64,000 bases of DNA from Adineta ricciae (GCA_905250025.1 CAJNOJ010000166.1:1-64000), one strand, 5' to 3'. Counted from the first letter of the stretch, positions 35,268-48,480 are shown. The notes: generated by a model not told the origin, from the sequence alone. Made by a program: numbers and translations.

Positions 35268-37957
35268 TCATGTCGGCAGACCAGTGACAATTTGTGTATA
35301 ATCATATGCGGAACTACAGTTTAACGGTACTGATGACGATGAGGACATTGTTTGAAGAATCCATTGATGATAAGCTGACACACGTGTATAAATGCCGCCA
35401 CTATTTGCTCGACTACAGCCATCACCAAAGGATACAATACCAACAATATACCATCGATTGTTTTTGTACAACATCAATGGCCCACCTGAATCGCCGCGAC
35501 CTGTTCGATGTGTCCGAGAAATAGAAAAAAAAATGATGAACGAAATGAATTGAAATTCTTACAAGCATCTTTTTTCCCATCAGACCAACCCGCACACAGT
35601 TGATGTTCAGTAGACTCAATCGATAGGCAGAGCGAAGTTGGCAGTATTTGCAAATCTGCATGCATGAGAGTGTTCAAACTTGAACTGTATTCAGCATTCG
35701 AACCCCATCCAGCAACCCAAACTCGAGTACCATTCTCAATAGTTTGTTCGTTCTCTGGCAAACAAATTGTATCTACCAATGAGCTTCGTATAACTGGCTG
35801 TTTTAATTTTAATATGGCTATATCATGTAAAAGTGTATTGTGATTAAAACCGGGATGAATACATGCGTGTTCAAGTGTGAATGTTCTCGGTTGTCTTGTG
35901 TTTTTGTTATCACCATGAACAATATCATTTTCCACATTGATCACATCAAATGATACACGATATGTATCTTTCAATGCTGATTGATAACGATTGGGTAAAC
36001 GCATGGTATCAAATGTCGGCAGTTGATTACTAAGACAATGCGCAGCAGTCAATAAGTAACGATTGGCAATTAAGGTCGCAGCACATTTTTGTGTAATATT
36101 TATCCAATGATTAGCATCATCACGAAAGTACACGCCCACAACAGCCATCCACGGCCATTGTCCACGATAAGATTGATCGCCATTGACTATACGTGCTTGG
36201 CGTCGATTGACTGGTAAACCGCATTCTGTGCACTCACCAGTATCGCTCTTGGTAATATTCGATGTACAGCAATCAAAGCGATCTTTTGTTAGTATGCATG
36301 AGCGACCCCGCTCGCATATCGATGGTATTAATTCACACTCATTAATTTTTGCACATTGCCCATTTTCATACATGATGTGACCTGGCAAACACTAGAAATA
36401 CACTCGTAAGATCGCAATACAAAGGTTGATATTTATTGGATTTCATACCTGACAATTGTATCCATGCGATGCCGAGACAACACATTCACTATGTGGTCCA
36501 CAAAGATCATTTTGCTCAGCACATATATTTCGTGGTATGCATTCTTTATTGTTTCCATGATTGTGTAAACATTGACAATAGTATCGTCCTGGTAGGTTGA
36601 TACATGTACTAGTATTCGTATTACATGGATGATAGATACTACACTCATCTATATCAACACACGAGTCTTGATCAGGTTGTCGAGTAAAACCGAATCGACA
36701 TCGACATATATAACTACCAACTGTGTTTATACATTGCATGTTAAGACCGGTACAAGTATGAAATCCAGCACCATTGAGACATTCGTTTCGATCGATACAT
36801 GTACATGACGATGTCAGTAGATTCCGTTCGTAACCATTGGGACAAAAGCATGATGATAGACGAATGCCGAGATTCGTAGTCAGAAGTAGAAGAAGAATTG
36901 CGATGAGAAAGAGAATAAGAATAAAAATAAAGAGAAATAAATATCGATATCGATATCGATAGAAACAGGTTTGTTTTGTTTGGTCATCTATCGAAGTTGA
37001 GGGTGTGTAGGTCGGACGAACTGAGAATGAAACATTCGCTTGGCTTGACGATATTGCCGTACGATTGGTACAGGTTGATTCATTTCGAACAAGATTCAGA
37101 GCATAGAGTTGATAGAATAACAATGACCGAGAAGGTTCTGTTGTAGGTATAGCGATCGACTGTGTTCGAAATGGTAAACCATAGAGACTACGGCGAAAAT
37201 TTCTATACAAACAATAGACGTTCGTATCAATGTAGAAAGTTTTTTTGCATGTGCATTCTCATTAACTGGATTCCTAATGTCGCTTTTCTCTACATCTAAG
37301 CAAGAAGATACGAGGGATGATGTGTATATAAATCAAATGTTCCTATTAACTCTTCTGTTTTACATGAAGCAAAGAAAACCTAATAATCTATTCATTCGAT
37401 TAAAATACTTTTAGATGCCGTGATTTTTATTCTCATAGACGAGTCCATTCTAATTATAGTATGTCATAAAATGAATAATAAATGGAAACAAATGAGTTGA
37501 CTCCTCTATTCCTTAATATTTTCGACTGAATCTATTCTTCAGCTGCACAGAACTTTTTCTAATCTACATGCAAAGTACGTTCTCAACTCGAATTACATCG
37601 ATTGAAAGTAATTAGCGATGTCATTGTTCGTTATTAACAGGATCGATGAACATAAGATTAATTATTTCGATTCTTATTAATAATTTGTCAAACTACAAAA
37701 TTGAAGGCTCTTTTGTCTTGAAACATTTTCCAGACATTTGTTCGTCTGCCCTTTTTTCTTTCTACGACGCTACATTTTCATCAGCTATCAGAGATCATGA
37801 AAAAAAAAGAATTTTACCTGCGTGTGTCTCCTGAAACTTTCCTTATAGGTATGGATACGTCACTATTTCCATCGAACAACGACGGATCATCAATGACAGT
37901 TTCATTGGACTGATTGGCATCGTTTTGAATCTGACCAGAAACCTCTTCCGTATTCAT
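35268..37957 (-). CDS. Type II transmembrane serine protease with EGF-like modules, 4 exons
   Basis: The model is complement(join(35268..35500, 35563..36391, 36449..37202, 37818..37957)), 651 residues. The introns are 62, 57 and 615 nt; the first exon is chosen because it closes phase with the acceptor at 37203. A cytoplasmic N-terminus is followed by one transmembrane helix at about 135-156. Then come Cys-rich EGF/calcium-binding-EGF-like modules (DRNECLNG, DIDECSIYHPC) up to about 350, and an S1 trypsin-like domain from I366 (RIVNG activation site). The triad is His416 (TAAHC), Asp488 (HDIAIL) and Ser579 (GDSGGP). Asp573 at the base of the pocket predicts trypsin-like cleavage after Arg/Lys. 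The likely site is the cell surface; substrates are unknown. Confidence 0.88.
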
Positions 37958-39097
37958 CCATTCAGCGTATGTAAGATTCGTGCATGTAACAATGAAAACT
38001 GGTCATTTATGTCAAATTGTAAGATGACAGTAGCCGAAGATAAATATCACCTTCGACGTACGCGTACAAATCTTAAGCCATCACACTATTAGGATAAATA
38101 TAGAGGTAAAGAAATCGCGTCAGTCGATGTCGGCGATGTTTGTAGTATTATGTATTATGTTTGTACACATCGATGACAAGAAATTTGTAAGAAAGAGAAT
38201 GTTACATAAAGACATCGAAGAAGATTCTTCTTAAATAGATTAATTGTAAATACTATCGATGATTCCTCACGTTTTTCTTTCGGGGATGATACAGTCTATA
38301 AACATTGAAGCTTCACAAGACTTGATTGACTTTGTCGTATTGATATGATTAAGGAAAAATACTGCATTTCATCTGATGATTCGATTCGGGATTGAGTGCA
38401 AGAAAAATCAGGATAGTGCAGGAAAATAACAAGCAATTCTCTTGTTTGATTGTCAGAATGTTCATATCAACGTCATATTACATCAAAGTGATTGTTAACA
38501 TCTATCTCTTTACATATTCATATCTATGTTGATTGTCAGAACGAGAAGTGAAAGAAGAGGGTGAGACTAATACGACGCCAGAAAAAGATAAAGAAAACGA
38601 CGAGGACGACGGCGGCAAAGTAGAAGAGAGAAAACTTTCCAGCGTAGTAATGACTGCCAAGCAAATTTTTGTTCGATTTTCTTGCCAGATAGATGACACG
38701 ATCTTTTAAACTACTTACCATCTGTTAGTTGTAGTAACTCATTCACTCAGCACAATTTCATATTTTCTAGTTAAAGTCATGCGCTAAGAAAAGTGTTGTA
38801 CTCAGGTATGTATGTGAAAAATGGTCCTGCCATGTCATTATTCATTATATTCGCGTGAGAATAGATGGATGACATAGGCTTTATTGTGAGACAAACTGTT
38901 TCCGCGTTCATTGCCTTACATGACTGTTCTATTTGCACTATTAACGTACTAACTTTTGTCTCCCAACGTTTTCCGAAAGAGAAAAGCAAGTATTATTGCT
39001 TTATATTACTGCTCATTATCACTGACAAATCTTTCCATATCGTGCAAATGACTAAGTAAACTCTTCTTAGTGTTCATACGTAGTGTTGTTACTTTAG
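37958..39097. other. Divergent spacer between protease and tandem-C2 genes
   Basis: About 1.1 kb between two divergently oriented starts. It has only short low-complexity frames such as 38502-38721 minus. An acceptor-like TACTTTAG sits directly before the ATG at 39098, so a 5'-UTR intron may end there. Confidence 0.4.
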
Positions 39098-39395
39098 ATG
39101 GAGTCATTTTTTCGTCGAATGTCGTTAATAGTTTCGAAAAATAGTACCAAATCAACGGGCGTCAATGAAAATGAACAAGAAAATAGCGAAGAAGATTACG
39201 GCCGACTAAGAACTTTTCGTGAGATGCAGGAACGACGGAAATCAGCACCTGATATTCACAAACGCGCACCTCCAACTAGCAAAGTACCCATGGAATCGGA
39301 AAACAATTCTTGGTTAAGTGATCCAATGAATGTAAAGAAACTAACAACGGAAATCAATTTGAATCTTTTTTCACGTCCACATTCGAATTCAACGG
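39098..39395 (+). CDS. Candidate alternative first exon A of the tandem-C2 gene
   Basis: ATG at 39098 opens about 99 codons (MESFFRRMSLIV, then a basic RRKSAPDIHKRAPP stretch) and ends at a strong donor CG|GTAAGT in phase 1 (39395|39396). This is the same phase as candidate exon B at 41668. Both first exons encode a short FFRR-containing start followed by Ser-rich, RRxSAP-like sequence, which suggests alternative promoters for one gene. RNA evidence is needed to show they join the exons at 42 kb. Confidence 0.5.
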
Positions 39396-41055
39396 GTAAG
39401 TTCGAGTGAAAAAAACGTATGCGTCGATAAACCGTCCATGTCATTTATACTGGAAAGGTCAACAATGAATTGCATTTTCAATGAAAAGATCTTCTACGAA
39501 ATATCTTCTCATAAAAATAGAAAACTATGAATTATGAATTGAATATGAAGAAAAGATTTTTAAATCTATGACTTCCTGTCGATCAACATTTAATGTATTA
39601 TTTCTATTTCTGCTAGTTGTCCATTGTTAGTCAGTAAAAGAGTTTCTCTTCTAACACAAAAGCAAACAAGATTGTTCGTGCTTCGAGGTTAAATTTATTT
39701 TGCAAGAATTTTGACGAATGCAATAAGGGATAACGTATTCCAACGTTTTTAAGGTTTCTTTCTCGTCTCTTATGTTCATCGAACGCTACCATTCGGCATT
39801 CTTCTAATCGAAGCGCGTGATTTGTTCTCTGTTCTTCTTCTTCTTCTTTTTCTTTCTCTTAATCAGCGTAACAAAAATCTAATTTCTGAGAATTTGGCTT
39901 TATTCAAATGAAAAATCACGTCTTGACATGGGCTTCCAAGAAAAGGAGAAAGAAAAACTTTATAGTTGTAAACATATCTTAGCTATTTGTAAATAGTTGA
40001 AGTGCACTTGTATTGATGAATAAATCCGTGTGATACGCCAGGGTAGAATCAAGGAACATTCCTTCTCGGAAAATCATGAATGAATACAAAATTGCTTTTC
40101 TTTCCTTTACTCGAGATGAATTTCTGACAAATTAGTTACTTTCTTCAATCTTTTGAATTCATAAATATAAAGAAATCCCTCATTGCCAGAGCTTAGATAT
40201 TTGATATTCTCTCCACCATGTCTACGTTCATTCACATGAGTAGACGATGTTCTTCACATTGTCAATCAACAGATACATAAAAAAAATGGGTAATACAATG
40301 TACAATGGAACCGTTCTCTTTGATTGTTTTCAATCGGAAATCGAATGATTGAAAGTATGTATTCATTGTGAACAATATGACGGAATTAAAACTAGCTTGT
40401 TAAGAAACGATATTGATCTTTATTCGTTGTTATCTTGCCGATCTTTGATCATGGTTAAGTTTTTGAAGTCGACTATTGTTTTATATGAAAGAAAAAGGAG
40501 GTACTATCAAATATATGAATCATAAAATAAAACAAAGACAGGAAAAAATCAAGGCGAAAAGAGCGAAGAAAAAAACACACACACACACACACACGCACAG
40601 AAATTATTGTTTCTCTTAGCCAAGACTCGGCTATTGAGCCAGTCGCCTTCTTCAGAACTATTCAATGTGTTTCCTATATGGTTACTTCTGTTATTGTTCC
40701 AACGGGACACAGAGACAAAGAGAAAAAAAAAGAAGTAGTAATCAAGAAAAAATATAGTAAGAATAAGCCATATAGGAGAGGGAGAGAGAGAGAGAGAGGA
40801 GGGAAGACGAGAGCAAAGGGAATAATCAACATTTTTGTTTGTTACTTATCGACGACGGTTTACACCTGCGTGACTACGTCTATTGAATCAATCTACTCAT
40901 GCGTTTTCTAGTTTTTACGAATAGTCTCTATATTTTATTTAATTGCAATATGCTCATTCCTATTAATGATTAGTTTACATAAAATGAAAACAAAATAGAA
41001 TTCTATTTTAATATTTCTCGTGATATTGTGTAACGCAAGACATCGTAGACAACAT
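39396..41055. other. Probable intron or promoter region with a CA microsatellite
   Basis: About 1.66 kb of non-coding DNA between candidate first exons A and B. It contains an (AC)n run at about 40575-40594 and GA-rich tracts near 40780. No ORF of note. Confidence 0.4.
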
Positions 41056-43418
41056 ATGGCTAAACTGGGTTCGTTTTTTCGTCGCTTTTTTAACTCGTTT
41101 TCATCTGATGAACACCATCAAACGATGACTTCAATTGAACCACAATGCAACATTGTTCTCATCCCTCCACCATCATCGTCATCGCCGACAAGTTTCACTA
41201 CACATAAGACAACAACAATCACTACTCGTTCATGTACAGTATCACCACAATCATCTCCACAGATCACGATAAAACAAACAATCATGAACGTCGAAAGAGT
41301 TACTACAACAACGAATTCCAACTATCTTTCTTCCGAAATTAATAAAACTAATGTTCGACGTTTAAGTGCACCTCTTCTCATTCAATCATCAACAAATCAA
41401 CATCAATCACAATTTCCCTCGACAATTGTTAACGAACTCACGGAACAAGCACTGATATCTTCATTGCATCGTCTTTCGATTTCATCTGTACCGACAAATG
41501 TTCTCAATCGCAAAACTAGCCAGTCCAGTTTAAACAACACTCCTCTCGCTAGCGCATCCACAAATGTTTCATCACGACCCGACGTTCGGTCATCGTCTTT
41601 CAATTTAACTCCATCATCGAGCTCGATGAGTAATAATCTTGTAGGAAACAATCATTCGCCATCATCCGGTAGGTCAATCATTGTTTGTTTTATTTTATTT
41701 AAAAATTCCCATGTTCAAACTGGTACTCAGTCTTTTATACTCTATTGGTACGATTTTTTTGTCAATGATGTCAATCAAACAAATATGATTTGTATTTATA
41801 GTAAGGAAAAAGAACGAAGGCGAAGACGCCGAATAAGAAAAGAGTGATCATTTCTCATTAGATAGAATCAAAACTGATCGCTTTTCTTCGTACTCGGTTA
41901 TTCTTGTTATATTTTATATGCATCGTGTAATCTATGTGGAGATCTAATTTATAAAAGAAGATGGAAATTTGTACGATGTCAACGGACATTGATTGAATGA
42001 CGTCTATCATTTGTATTGTTCTCTAGTTTCCTTCTATGGTGCTTTTTTTNCGCATTAGCATTCAATCGAATAGCTCACCAACACACAGTAGTGCTATGAA
42101 AGATACTTCACCAACCGGCGAGCCCATCGTTTATAATCATTCAGATCGAAAAATGTCATTACCCGCAAGAGGACGACGTCCATCTATGTTTGATCCTATC
42201 GATCCAAAAGAATTGCAACAGGCTTTGTATGCATCAGCAGCTGTAGTAAGAAACCAATTTGTCTTAAACAAACCAAAATACGTTGTCACTTATAGAATGC
42301 ATCAGTTCCATCGATATCCGACGAGGAAATTCATCCCAATCGAGCAATATCTCATATAAAACTTATTTATGATCGTGATGGTGAACATATCTTTATCGAT
42401 AGTTTATCGTTTGAAAACATGCAACTGCTCGATTCATTTATGAGTTCGACTACAAACATCAATTCGTCTGCAGGAGTTAGTAGCAATACCAATGGAAATA
42501 ATAATGATTTTATTTCCTTCTACTGTCGCTTTCGCCTATGTCCTGAACGGCGCAGTTTATTTCAAACAGACATTATTCGTCATCCACGTTCGCAATCATT
42601 CCATATCTTTGATTTGAAGGAATTACACGATATGAATTTATCACCTGATCAACTGTCCAATCATTCAATCGAAATGATTTTGTATAAAGTTGGCACAACT
42701 AAACCAGCATATAAAGATATTCGTATTGCTTCTGTTAAGTATGACCTCGAAGGTTTAGTTGAAAGTGATGAAATCTCCATGCGGAAACCACTTGAAGAAT
42801 GTGATCCAGCATTGATGATACAGGTAGATTCCAAATAGGATTTTCTTTTTATAACCTACAGTAAAACTGGCCTGCTATAATTCGTTTTAGGATCCAGATT
42901 TAGGCAATTTATTAGTTTCATTATCTTACTTACAAAGTGCTGCTAAATTAGCTGTTGTCGTACTTGAAGCAAGAAGTCTACGACCACTTTCAATTGAAAG
43001 TAAACCATTTCCAGGTAGAGTGGATTTTCTCCTCCCAACGTACAAATTCTTCATTCATTTGTCTTATATAGAGGCGTGTGTAAAAGTCACATTGTACGAT
43101 CGAAATGGTAAGAAACTTAAACGAAAGAAAACGAGTGTACAAAAAGCCTCTGATTGTCCAACATTTAATGAAGAACTTGTTTTTGAATTACGTCGCGATA
43201 TTGCCCAAGAAGTCATGATTGAATTACGTGTTGTACACGAATCCCTATCCTATAAAGAACAACTTGGATCAGTTACATTCGGTCCAGCTATTGTTAACAT
43301 TACTAAAGGATATATGACACAAGAAAATGCATATTGGTCAATGATTTTGTCGGGTGAATCTCTCAATGCGCAATGGCAAATATTAAAAATGCCTGTACGA
43401 ATTGAAGAATCCAAGTAA
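41056..43418 (+). CDS. Synaptotagmin-like protein with two C2 domains
   Basis: Exons are 41056..41668, then about 42027..42245, 42296..42823, 42891..43014 and 43072..43418. The last three introns (50, 67, 57 nt) close in phase. The first junction does not: both candidate first exons end in phase 1, but the exon starting 42027 is one base too long, and an ambiguous n lies in a T run at 42050. If one base there is spurious, the frame closes and the protein is about 609 residues. The N-terminal 200 residues are Ser/Thr-rich without a membrane segment. Two C2-like domains follow: KLIYDRDGEHIFIDS...FDLKELHDM, and NLLVSLSYLQSAAKLAVVVL...CVKVTLYDRNGKKLKRKKT...AQWQIL. The usual calcium-binding aspartates are largely absent. 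A role in membrane trafficking is likely, probably calcium-independent. Confidence 0.75.
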
Positions 43419-44593
43419 TAGAAAGCACGAAAAAACAACCAGAACATTTTTTGTTTGTCTGTATATCAATGTGGTGTTCAGTCACATATTGTTCCTATTG
43501 GATGAAAGAAACGAAAACATATTTATTCTACGAAATCTACAATAAATAGCATTTGGTCTCGAGCACACAAGTTGAAGAAACTTTTGATATAAAATCGAAA
43601 AATCATCATTTGTTGATAATTTTCAACAGGATTTGTTTAATTTCGAATAAATCAATGAAAGTTAAAAACAAAATGAAAATTTTGTTTGAATTCAAATACA
43701 ATATCAAATATAATTATAATTATAATTCAATTAATTTTGCAACTCATCTGAACACAAGTACACCCGATTAAACCTGTTCACGTAGGTTACCAAACTCTTT
43801 TTTACTAAATTGCGAAAGAAGCAACATTTGTGTATCGAACAAGAAACCTTTGTCAATGAATACAAAACGTGCGACTAATTGTGAAACCATAGAAGATGTG
43901 TTGGCGCACTGAGAAAGTACACACATAGATTTTTAGCTAGAAAATAATAAACCCTTGAGAACGCAGGATATAAAACGAAATATTCTCCGTATAATAATAA
44001 ACGTTCTTTATTGAAAAGTAGCTGACTCAACCCTTCCCCGTAGTAGGCTAAACCTTTTTCTAGAAAGCATAGAATATTCTACCCATGGACGTCGAGTAAT
44101 GATTTAATTATTCAAAAGGGATTATGCTATTTCGAGGAAAGTAGACTGATATACGTATCCACTCGAAAAGTGGTATAATCAACCTAATGACTAATAGTGA
44201 AATACCCTTTGAACTTCGATAAACCCATATGTTACGAAATGCTTGGAGTGCTCAGCCCTACAAGGATTGATTACTTTGGCATCAACGCTTAAAAAGTTTA
44301 TTAGCAGAGTTCTTAAGAGTAGGAGTAGATTATTATGCTGATTTTTTTTCTGTGTACTGATTTCATCGTGATCATTGTTTTTTCCGGCTGTGCCGCTCCG
44401 TCTGTTTCGTTCGTCATTATTTGATATCTGATTCAGTTTTGTTTTTCTTTATGTTGGTTTAATGTAAGTGTAGTTTAAATAATATCACTTGTGATTAATG
44501 TGTTGTCGCGATTCTTTCTGTTTTTATTCTGCTGAAATATTTTTGTTTTTGAAGCGTTGTTTGCTTGGAGATTGACTTGCCAGGGTCGCCAAT
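43419..44593. other. Spacer and probable internal remnant of an LTR element
   Basis: About 1.2 kb downstream of the tandem-C2 gene. The right-most bases (about 44575-44593) are, on the minus strand, TTGGCGACCCTGGCAAGTC, which resembles the start of the internal region of many LTR retroelements. No gag or pol coding sequence is visible to the left, so the internal part is truncated or decayed. Confidence 0.4.
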
Positions 44594-45018
44594 TGTAATG
44601 ATTTTCTCGTTTCGCTATTTCGCTTTTGTTTGTTTCCTAAATGATCTCTCCTCTCACATTTCCTCCATGCATATATATATATATCCCATGGTTTGACCGC
44701 TGGGTGAACAAAGAGAATGCGGAGGTGCTATAAGATTGGTGGTGACATGTTTGAGAGAGATATCATGTGATTCATCACAAGCTTGATTCAAAGTTCGCTT
44801 AAAACCATCGTTTGAGCAGCATGTATTTTATGAAACTTTCAACAAGTCAATACTTCTATTCTTAAAAAAAGAGTCGGCTCATAATAACAAATATTCTCAG
44901 TAATGTAACAAAAAATAGTTGAAAACAAATCTGTTCACAAACACCGTCAGTTCATTTTACAATGACAATGGAATATGTATCATCCGAAAACAGCGCGTTA
45001 CACAATACCACCATTACA
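44594..45018 (-). mobile_element. LTR of a truncated LTR retrotransposon
   Basis: A 425-base segment with perfect TG...CA inverted ends: TGTAATG at 44594-44600 and CATTACA at 45012-45018. On the minus strand the LTR is immediately followed by ATTGGCGACCCTGGCAAG, a primer-binding-site-like context. Inside, on the minus strand, CCCATGG is followed by an (AT)n TATA-like tract near 44668-44690. No second LTR was found in the window, so no target-site duplication could be tested. Confidence 0.6.
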
Positions 45019-46719
45019 TTTCAATAAAAATATGCAGTGCATTGAAGACCTCGCTACAAATGCTTTTTGACTTGACTTGAATGCATATGAAATTTCAAGT
45101 AAAATCACACATCAAAATGGAAATCGCCAAATCAAAAATGGCTTTATTGGCCCATCTCTGCTCACGAATAATCGAGTAATCTCGCTCTTCAAACGACATC
45201 AATTAAACTTCTTACAAATTATTTCAACTATCTAATTCTTTCAGTTTTCATTTTCGACCTAATTCGTCATATAAATATCTAACCGTCGGCCCGTCTCGCT
45301 CTCGCGAATCACTCATGCCTAGCCACCTCTATGCCTACTCTCAATGTATAATTCATTTTTATCTTCATCCAAAGCCTACCTGTGAGTTCACTTTCAATTT
45401 GCCCAAGAGGTATACGAAAAAGACTAACGGCCACGACTAGATTGAGCTCATTCTAACAATGAATTGAAATAGAATAAAAATCAAATACTATCGAATGTAA
45501 CAAATGTGACAATGTTGAGAATTATTCAAATGAAATCTTTTCAAAACTAGTTAGATAAAGCTCATCCATTGTGAAAAAAGCAAGTTAATTCAGATTTTGT
45601 TGAAGAATACGAAGAAAATAGTCGAATTTTCCTCAATTGGGTTGAAAGGGCAAAATGAACATCGACGGATTTTGAGTCTAATCAATCAGTTAGAAGAAAT
45701 ATTCAATATTGTGTTAATTTTAAACAATAACCAGAAATTGTTGACCAAAGAATCTCTTTGAAGAAATCTTAAATAGATTTTCTAGGATTAAGCGATACTT
45801 CGTGTTGACATTCTTAATTGTTTCCTTCTTATTCGATAAAGCCCCGCGAACAAATGAATGCTTTTAGTATTGAAATTTGACTTTTGACTAGAAATTCTAA
45901 AATATTTTTTAACTTGTTTCGAGAAGTTTTCTTGATGGATTGTTACTAATTATCATCGATTGCTTCATTGATCTCCTTTTTCATTTCTTTTCTGTGAAAA
46001 CTATTCTTCTTTCTAACAATTTCTTTGTAAACCAATCCAACTAAATTCTTTCAAATACAATTTCACTGACTTTTCCAAAGTAAGAAATTGTTTTGTTTGA
46101 TGACGATCGATATCTGATACGTTTAACCCTTGACTATACCCAGGGATAGAAAAAGAACGAGACCTATATATTAGAAGTGATTACATGTTGTATAGGAGGC
46201 GAATATTGAACCGTCAGATCATCTCGATGCACGATTCGATTCCAGACCTTTCGTCTTATTTTCTTTTCGAAGAATTTTCTCTCATGTCTATTCATTTTAT
46301 TTTCTATATCGTGCAGTCATTCATGTCTTCGTCGAATATGAAATCGAGTCAATCGTATTAGTTTCGCCGTAATGGCCAGCAATCATGTCAACCAACAGTA
46401 ATGATCACGGTATATACCTGGTAATCTCAAGATTGTCTTTGCAGTTTTAGACAACACGATTCCATATGAGTGAACTACATGGTCTAGTGGAAAAATCAAC
46501 ACGGAGAAAACTAGCAAGGTCAGTTTATCTTAGTTCTACCGCAATACCAGTTTATTCATCGATCTCTTTTTTTAGAACTGGCGGAGGATCTAGCTGAGGT
46601 CGCTAAAGTATGTGGGAATTTGGTCCGAATTGAACTCAGTCCCTCCAGCAATTTCAACAATTATTTATGTTTCATTGCCTCGTATGACTTATAATCTAAT
46701 CACTGATAACATCAAAAAG
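45019..46719. other. Repeat-derived spacer
   Basis: About 1.7 kb, AT-rich, without a gene. A diverged copy of the dispersed GGCTAGCC-type motif lies at about 45275-45326 (CTAACCGTCGGCCCGTCTCG...CATGCCTAGCC), which indicates an older relative of E1/E2. No intact element ends were found. Confidence 0.45.
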
Positions 46720-46935
46720 AAATATTTGTTGTACCCAGATCCATCATTCCGGCAGGAATTATGTGGGAAATATCCGATCAGTTCCTAATCGTTTCCGACT
46801 CGAAGTTTGCAGGAAACGGTTATAGAATTACTGGAACCTACTTTTTAACATCCAGCTGGAACCGGCGGCAAGGAAGTCGTCGGAAAACAAACTTAACCGG
46901 CCGGAACCGACCAAGCGATAATAACCTGGGTAGAT
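46720..46935 (-). repeat. Inverted, diverged piece of element E1
   Basis: Reverse-complement match to E1 interior at about 23255-23400 (copy 1) and 50130-50280 (copy 2). Shared landmarks are GATCATTCCGGC-like, CGAAGTTTGCAGGAAACGGT, GAATTACTGGAACCTA and CCGACCAAGC...TAACCTGGG. The overlapping 142-codon frame starting at 46761 is therefore at least partly repeat sequence and is not called as a gene. Confidence 0.7.
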
Positions 46936-48480
46936 ACGAAGAAATCTCCGCAGCCGAAAAGCTTAAGACGATCATGAGCTGGAAGAGTATGCTGAAGGTC
47001 GATCAATTCATAAATTTGTCCATTCCAGATTCGCCACATCATGGAAAATTTCGTGATCGTCGATATTCATCATTATTGGCCGACGACAGGAGATCAATTC
47101 ATTCTTCACCCCTTCGCATTGTATTTTTCGTCAATTATATTCCACGACAAAAGAGAGTAAATCATTATCTGAACGTAGATAACGATTGAAATAGCTTACA
47201 ACGATTTGATCTTTTTCTTTTCCTTGTGTTTCTTTGTTCGATTTCTTCAATTTAACAATATATTCTGTCTCTCATCCATCGACTTGACGATAAAGACTTA
47301 GAGGATTTTTCATTTGAATGAAATATTTCTGAAAGCAAAAAGTAAGAAAAAGATGACAATGCCAGTCGATCGTTGATTACCTTACTGCAAGGATTTGATC
47401 AATACTCGATTTGATAGTGGAGATATTTCGATGATTTTTATCCGTGAATATCTTTGTGATGATCTTTTGATAATGAATATTCAATATAATCAAAAGATTC
47501 TTCGAAGAAAACTCGAATATTCGATCGAAATTCTTTCATCCCTTTGCCATGTTCAACAAATTTAAATATCGAAGTAGAAAAAGGACTAATGCTACTTTGC
47601 GGACACTTTTTTACACCATTTAAGAAAAAACGTCCGCAAAACAGAAGACACGATAAAGTCATCTATTTTTCATCAATTTGTTGTTGATAACGTGTTGTAT
47701 ATGTACAAAATATTTCAAATGAAAATTTCAATTTGAAAAATGAATCAAATAAAAAAGATCAGCATTGCCTTCATCCTCGCGTTAGCATTGATATCTTGCT
47801 CGAATATCGATGAACAGTTGATGTTCTCTCGTCTTCGGTTCGCTTTGCTTTGAAATGAATGAGAAAAGGCATTTTCGATTTTAATAATTTATCGATAATC
47901 TCGATGAAAAATGCTCTGCAAATACTCGTCATTATCAAATGTCAGTGAGAGATTATCTTCTTAATCATCTCAAAGCAGATCGATTAACAGAAGAAATTCT
48001 CATTCTTCGAGAAAAATCGATTTTATACCTTTCTCGTTAACAACTATTAACAGTATGGCTTTTTACATTTCACAATAAACATACTATTCAGCTCGCATAC
48101 GTACTACGTGATAGTTAAACATAGCATTAGTAAAGGAGAACCTCGCAAAATACATAACATATTGCTCTAATACACTCTACATTTAATGAAAACTTGAAGC
48201 AACGAAAATTACAACGTATCAAAACGCAATTTGAATAGTGTAAGAAGATTTTTTGTATTATTTCTGTTGACATGATGCTGGCTTATGCATGACAAAATGA
48301 TGTGTCGAATCTAGGATCGTAAAAGTTTTACAAACTGTAGTGTCTCAGACCGTACCCCTAGATGCAGTTTTTCACGAGCTCTCATTTAGTATAAAATTGT
48401 TGGTGGTACTATCTTTTCTTAAGGTTGGAAAGGGGAGAGGGACACCTAATGATTATTTAATACCCTGTAGAATAATTTAG
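46936..48480. other. Spacer, no gene recognised
   Basis: About 1.5 kb. It contains a 9-bp inverted repeat (TTTGCGGAC/GTCCGCAAA) at roughly 47596-47640, and otherwise only short frames. Nothing I can name. Confidence 0.4.

Noticed and set aside
40575..40594. (AC)n run as a functional element
   Set aside because: An ordinary microsatellite in a probable intron.
46150..46260. tRNA-like B box (GATTCGATTCC) near 46236
   Set aside because: No matching A box, acceptor stem or anticodon stem can be drawn at the right distance.
46480..46560. TGGTCTAGTGG, which resembles a tRNA A box
   Set aside because: No B box and no cloverleaf follows.
46761..47189. 142-codon plus-strand ORF
   Set aside because: Its first third is reverse-complement E1 repeat, and the rest resembles no protein.
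47596..47640. TTTGCGGAC/GTCCGCAAA hairpin as a terminator or transposon end
   Set aside because: An isolated 9-bp inverted repeat with no other supporting feature.
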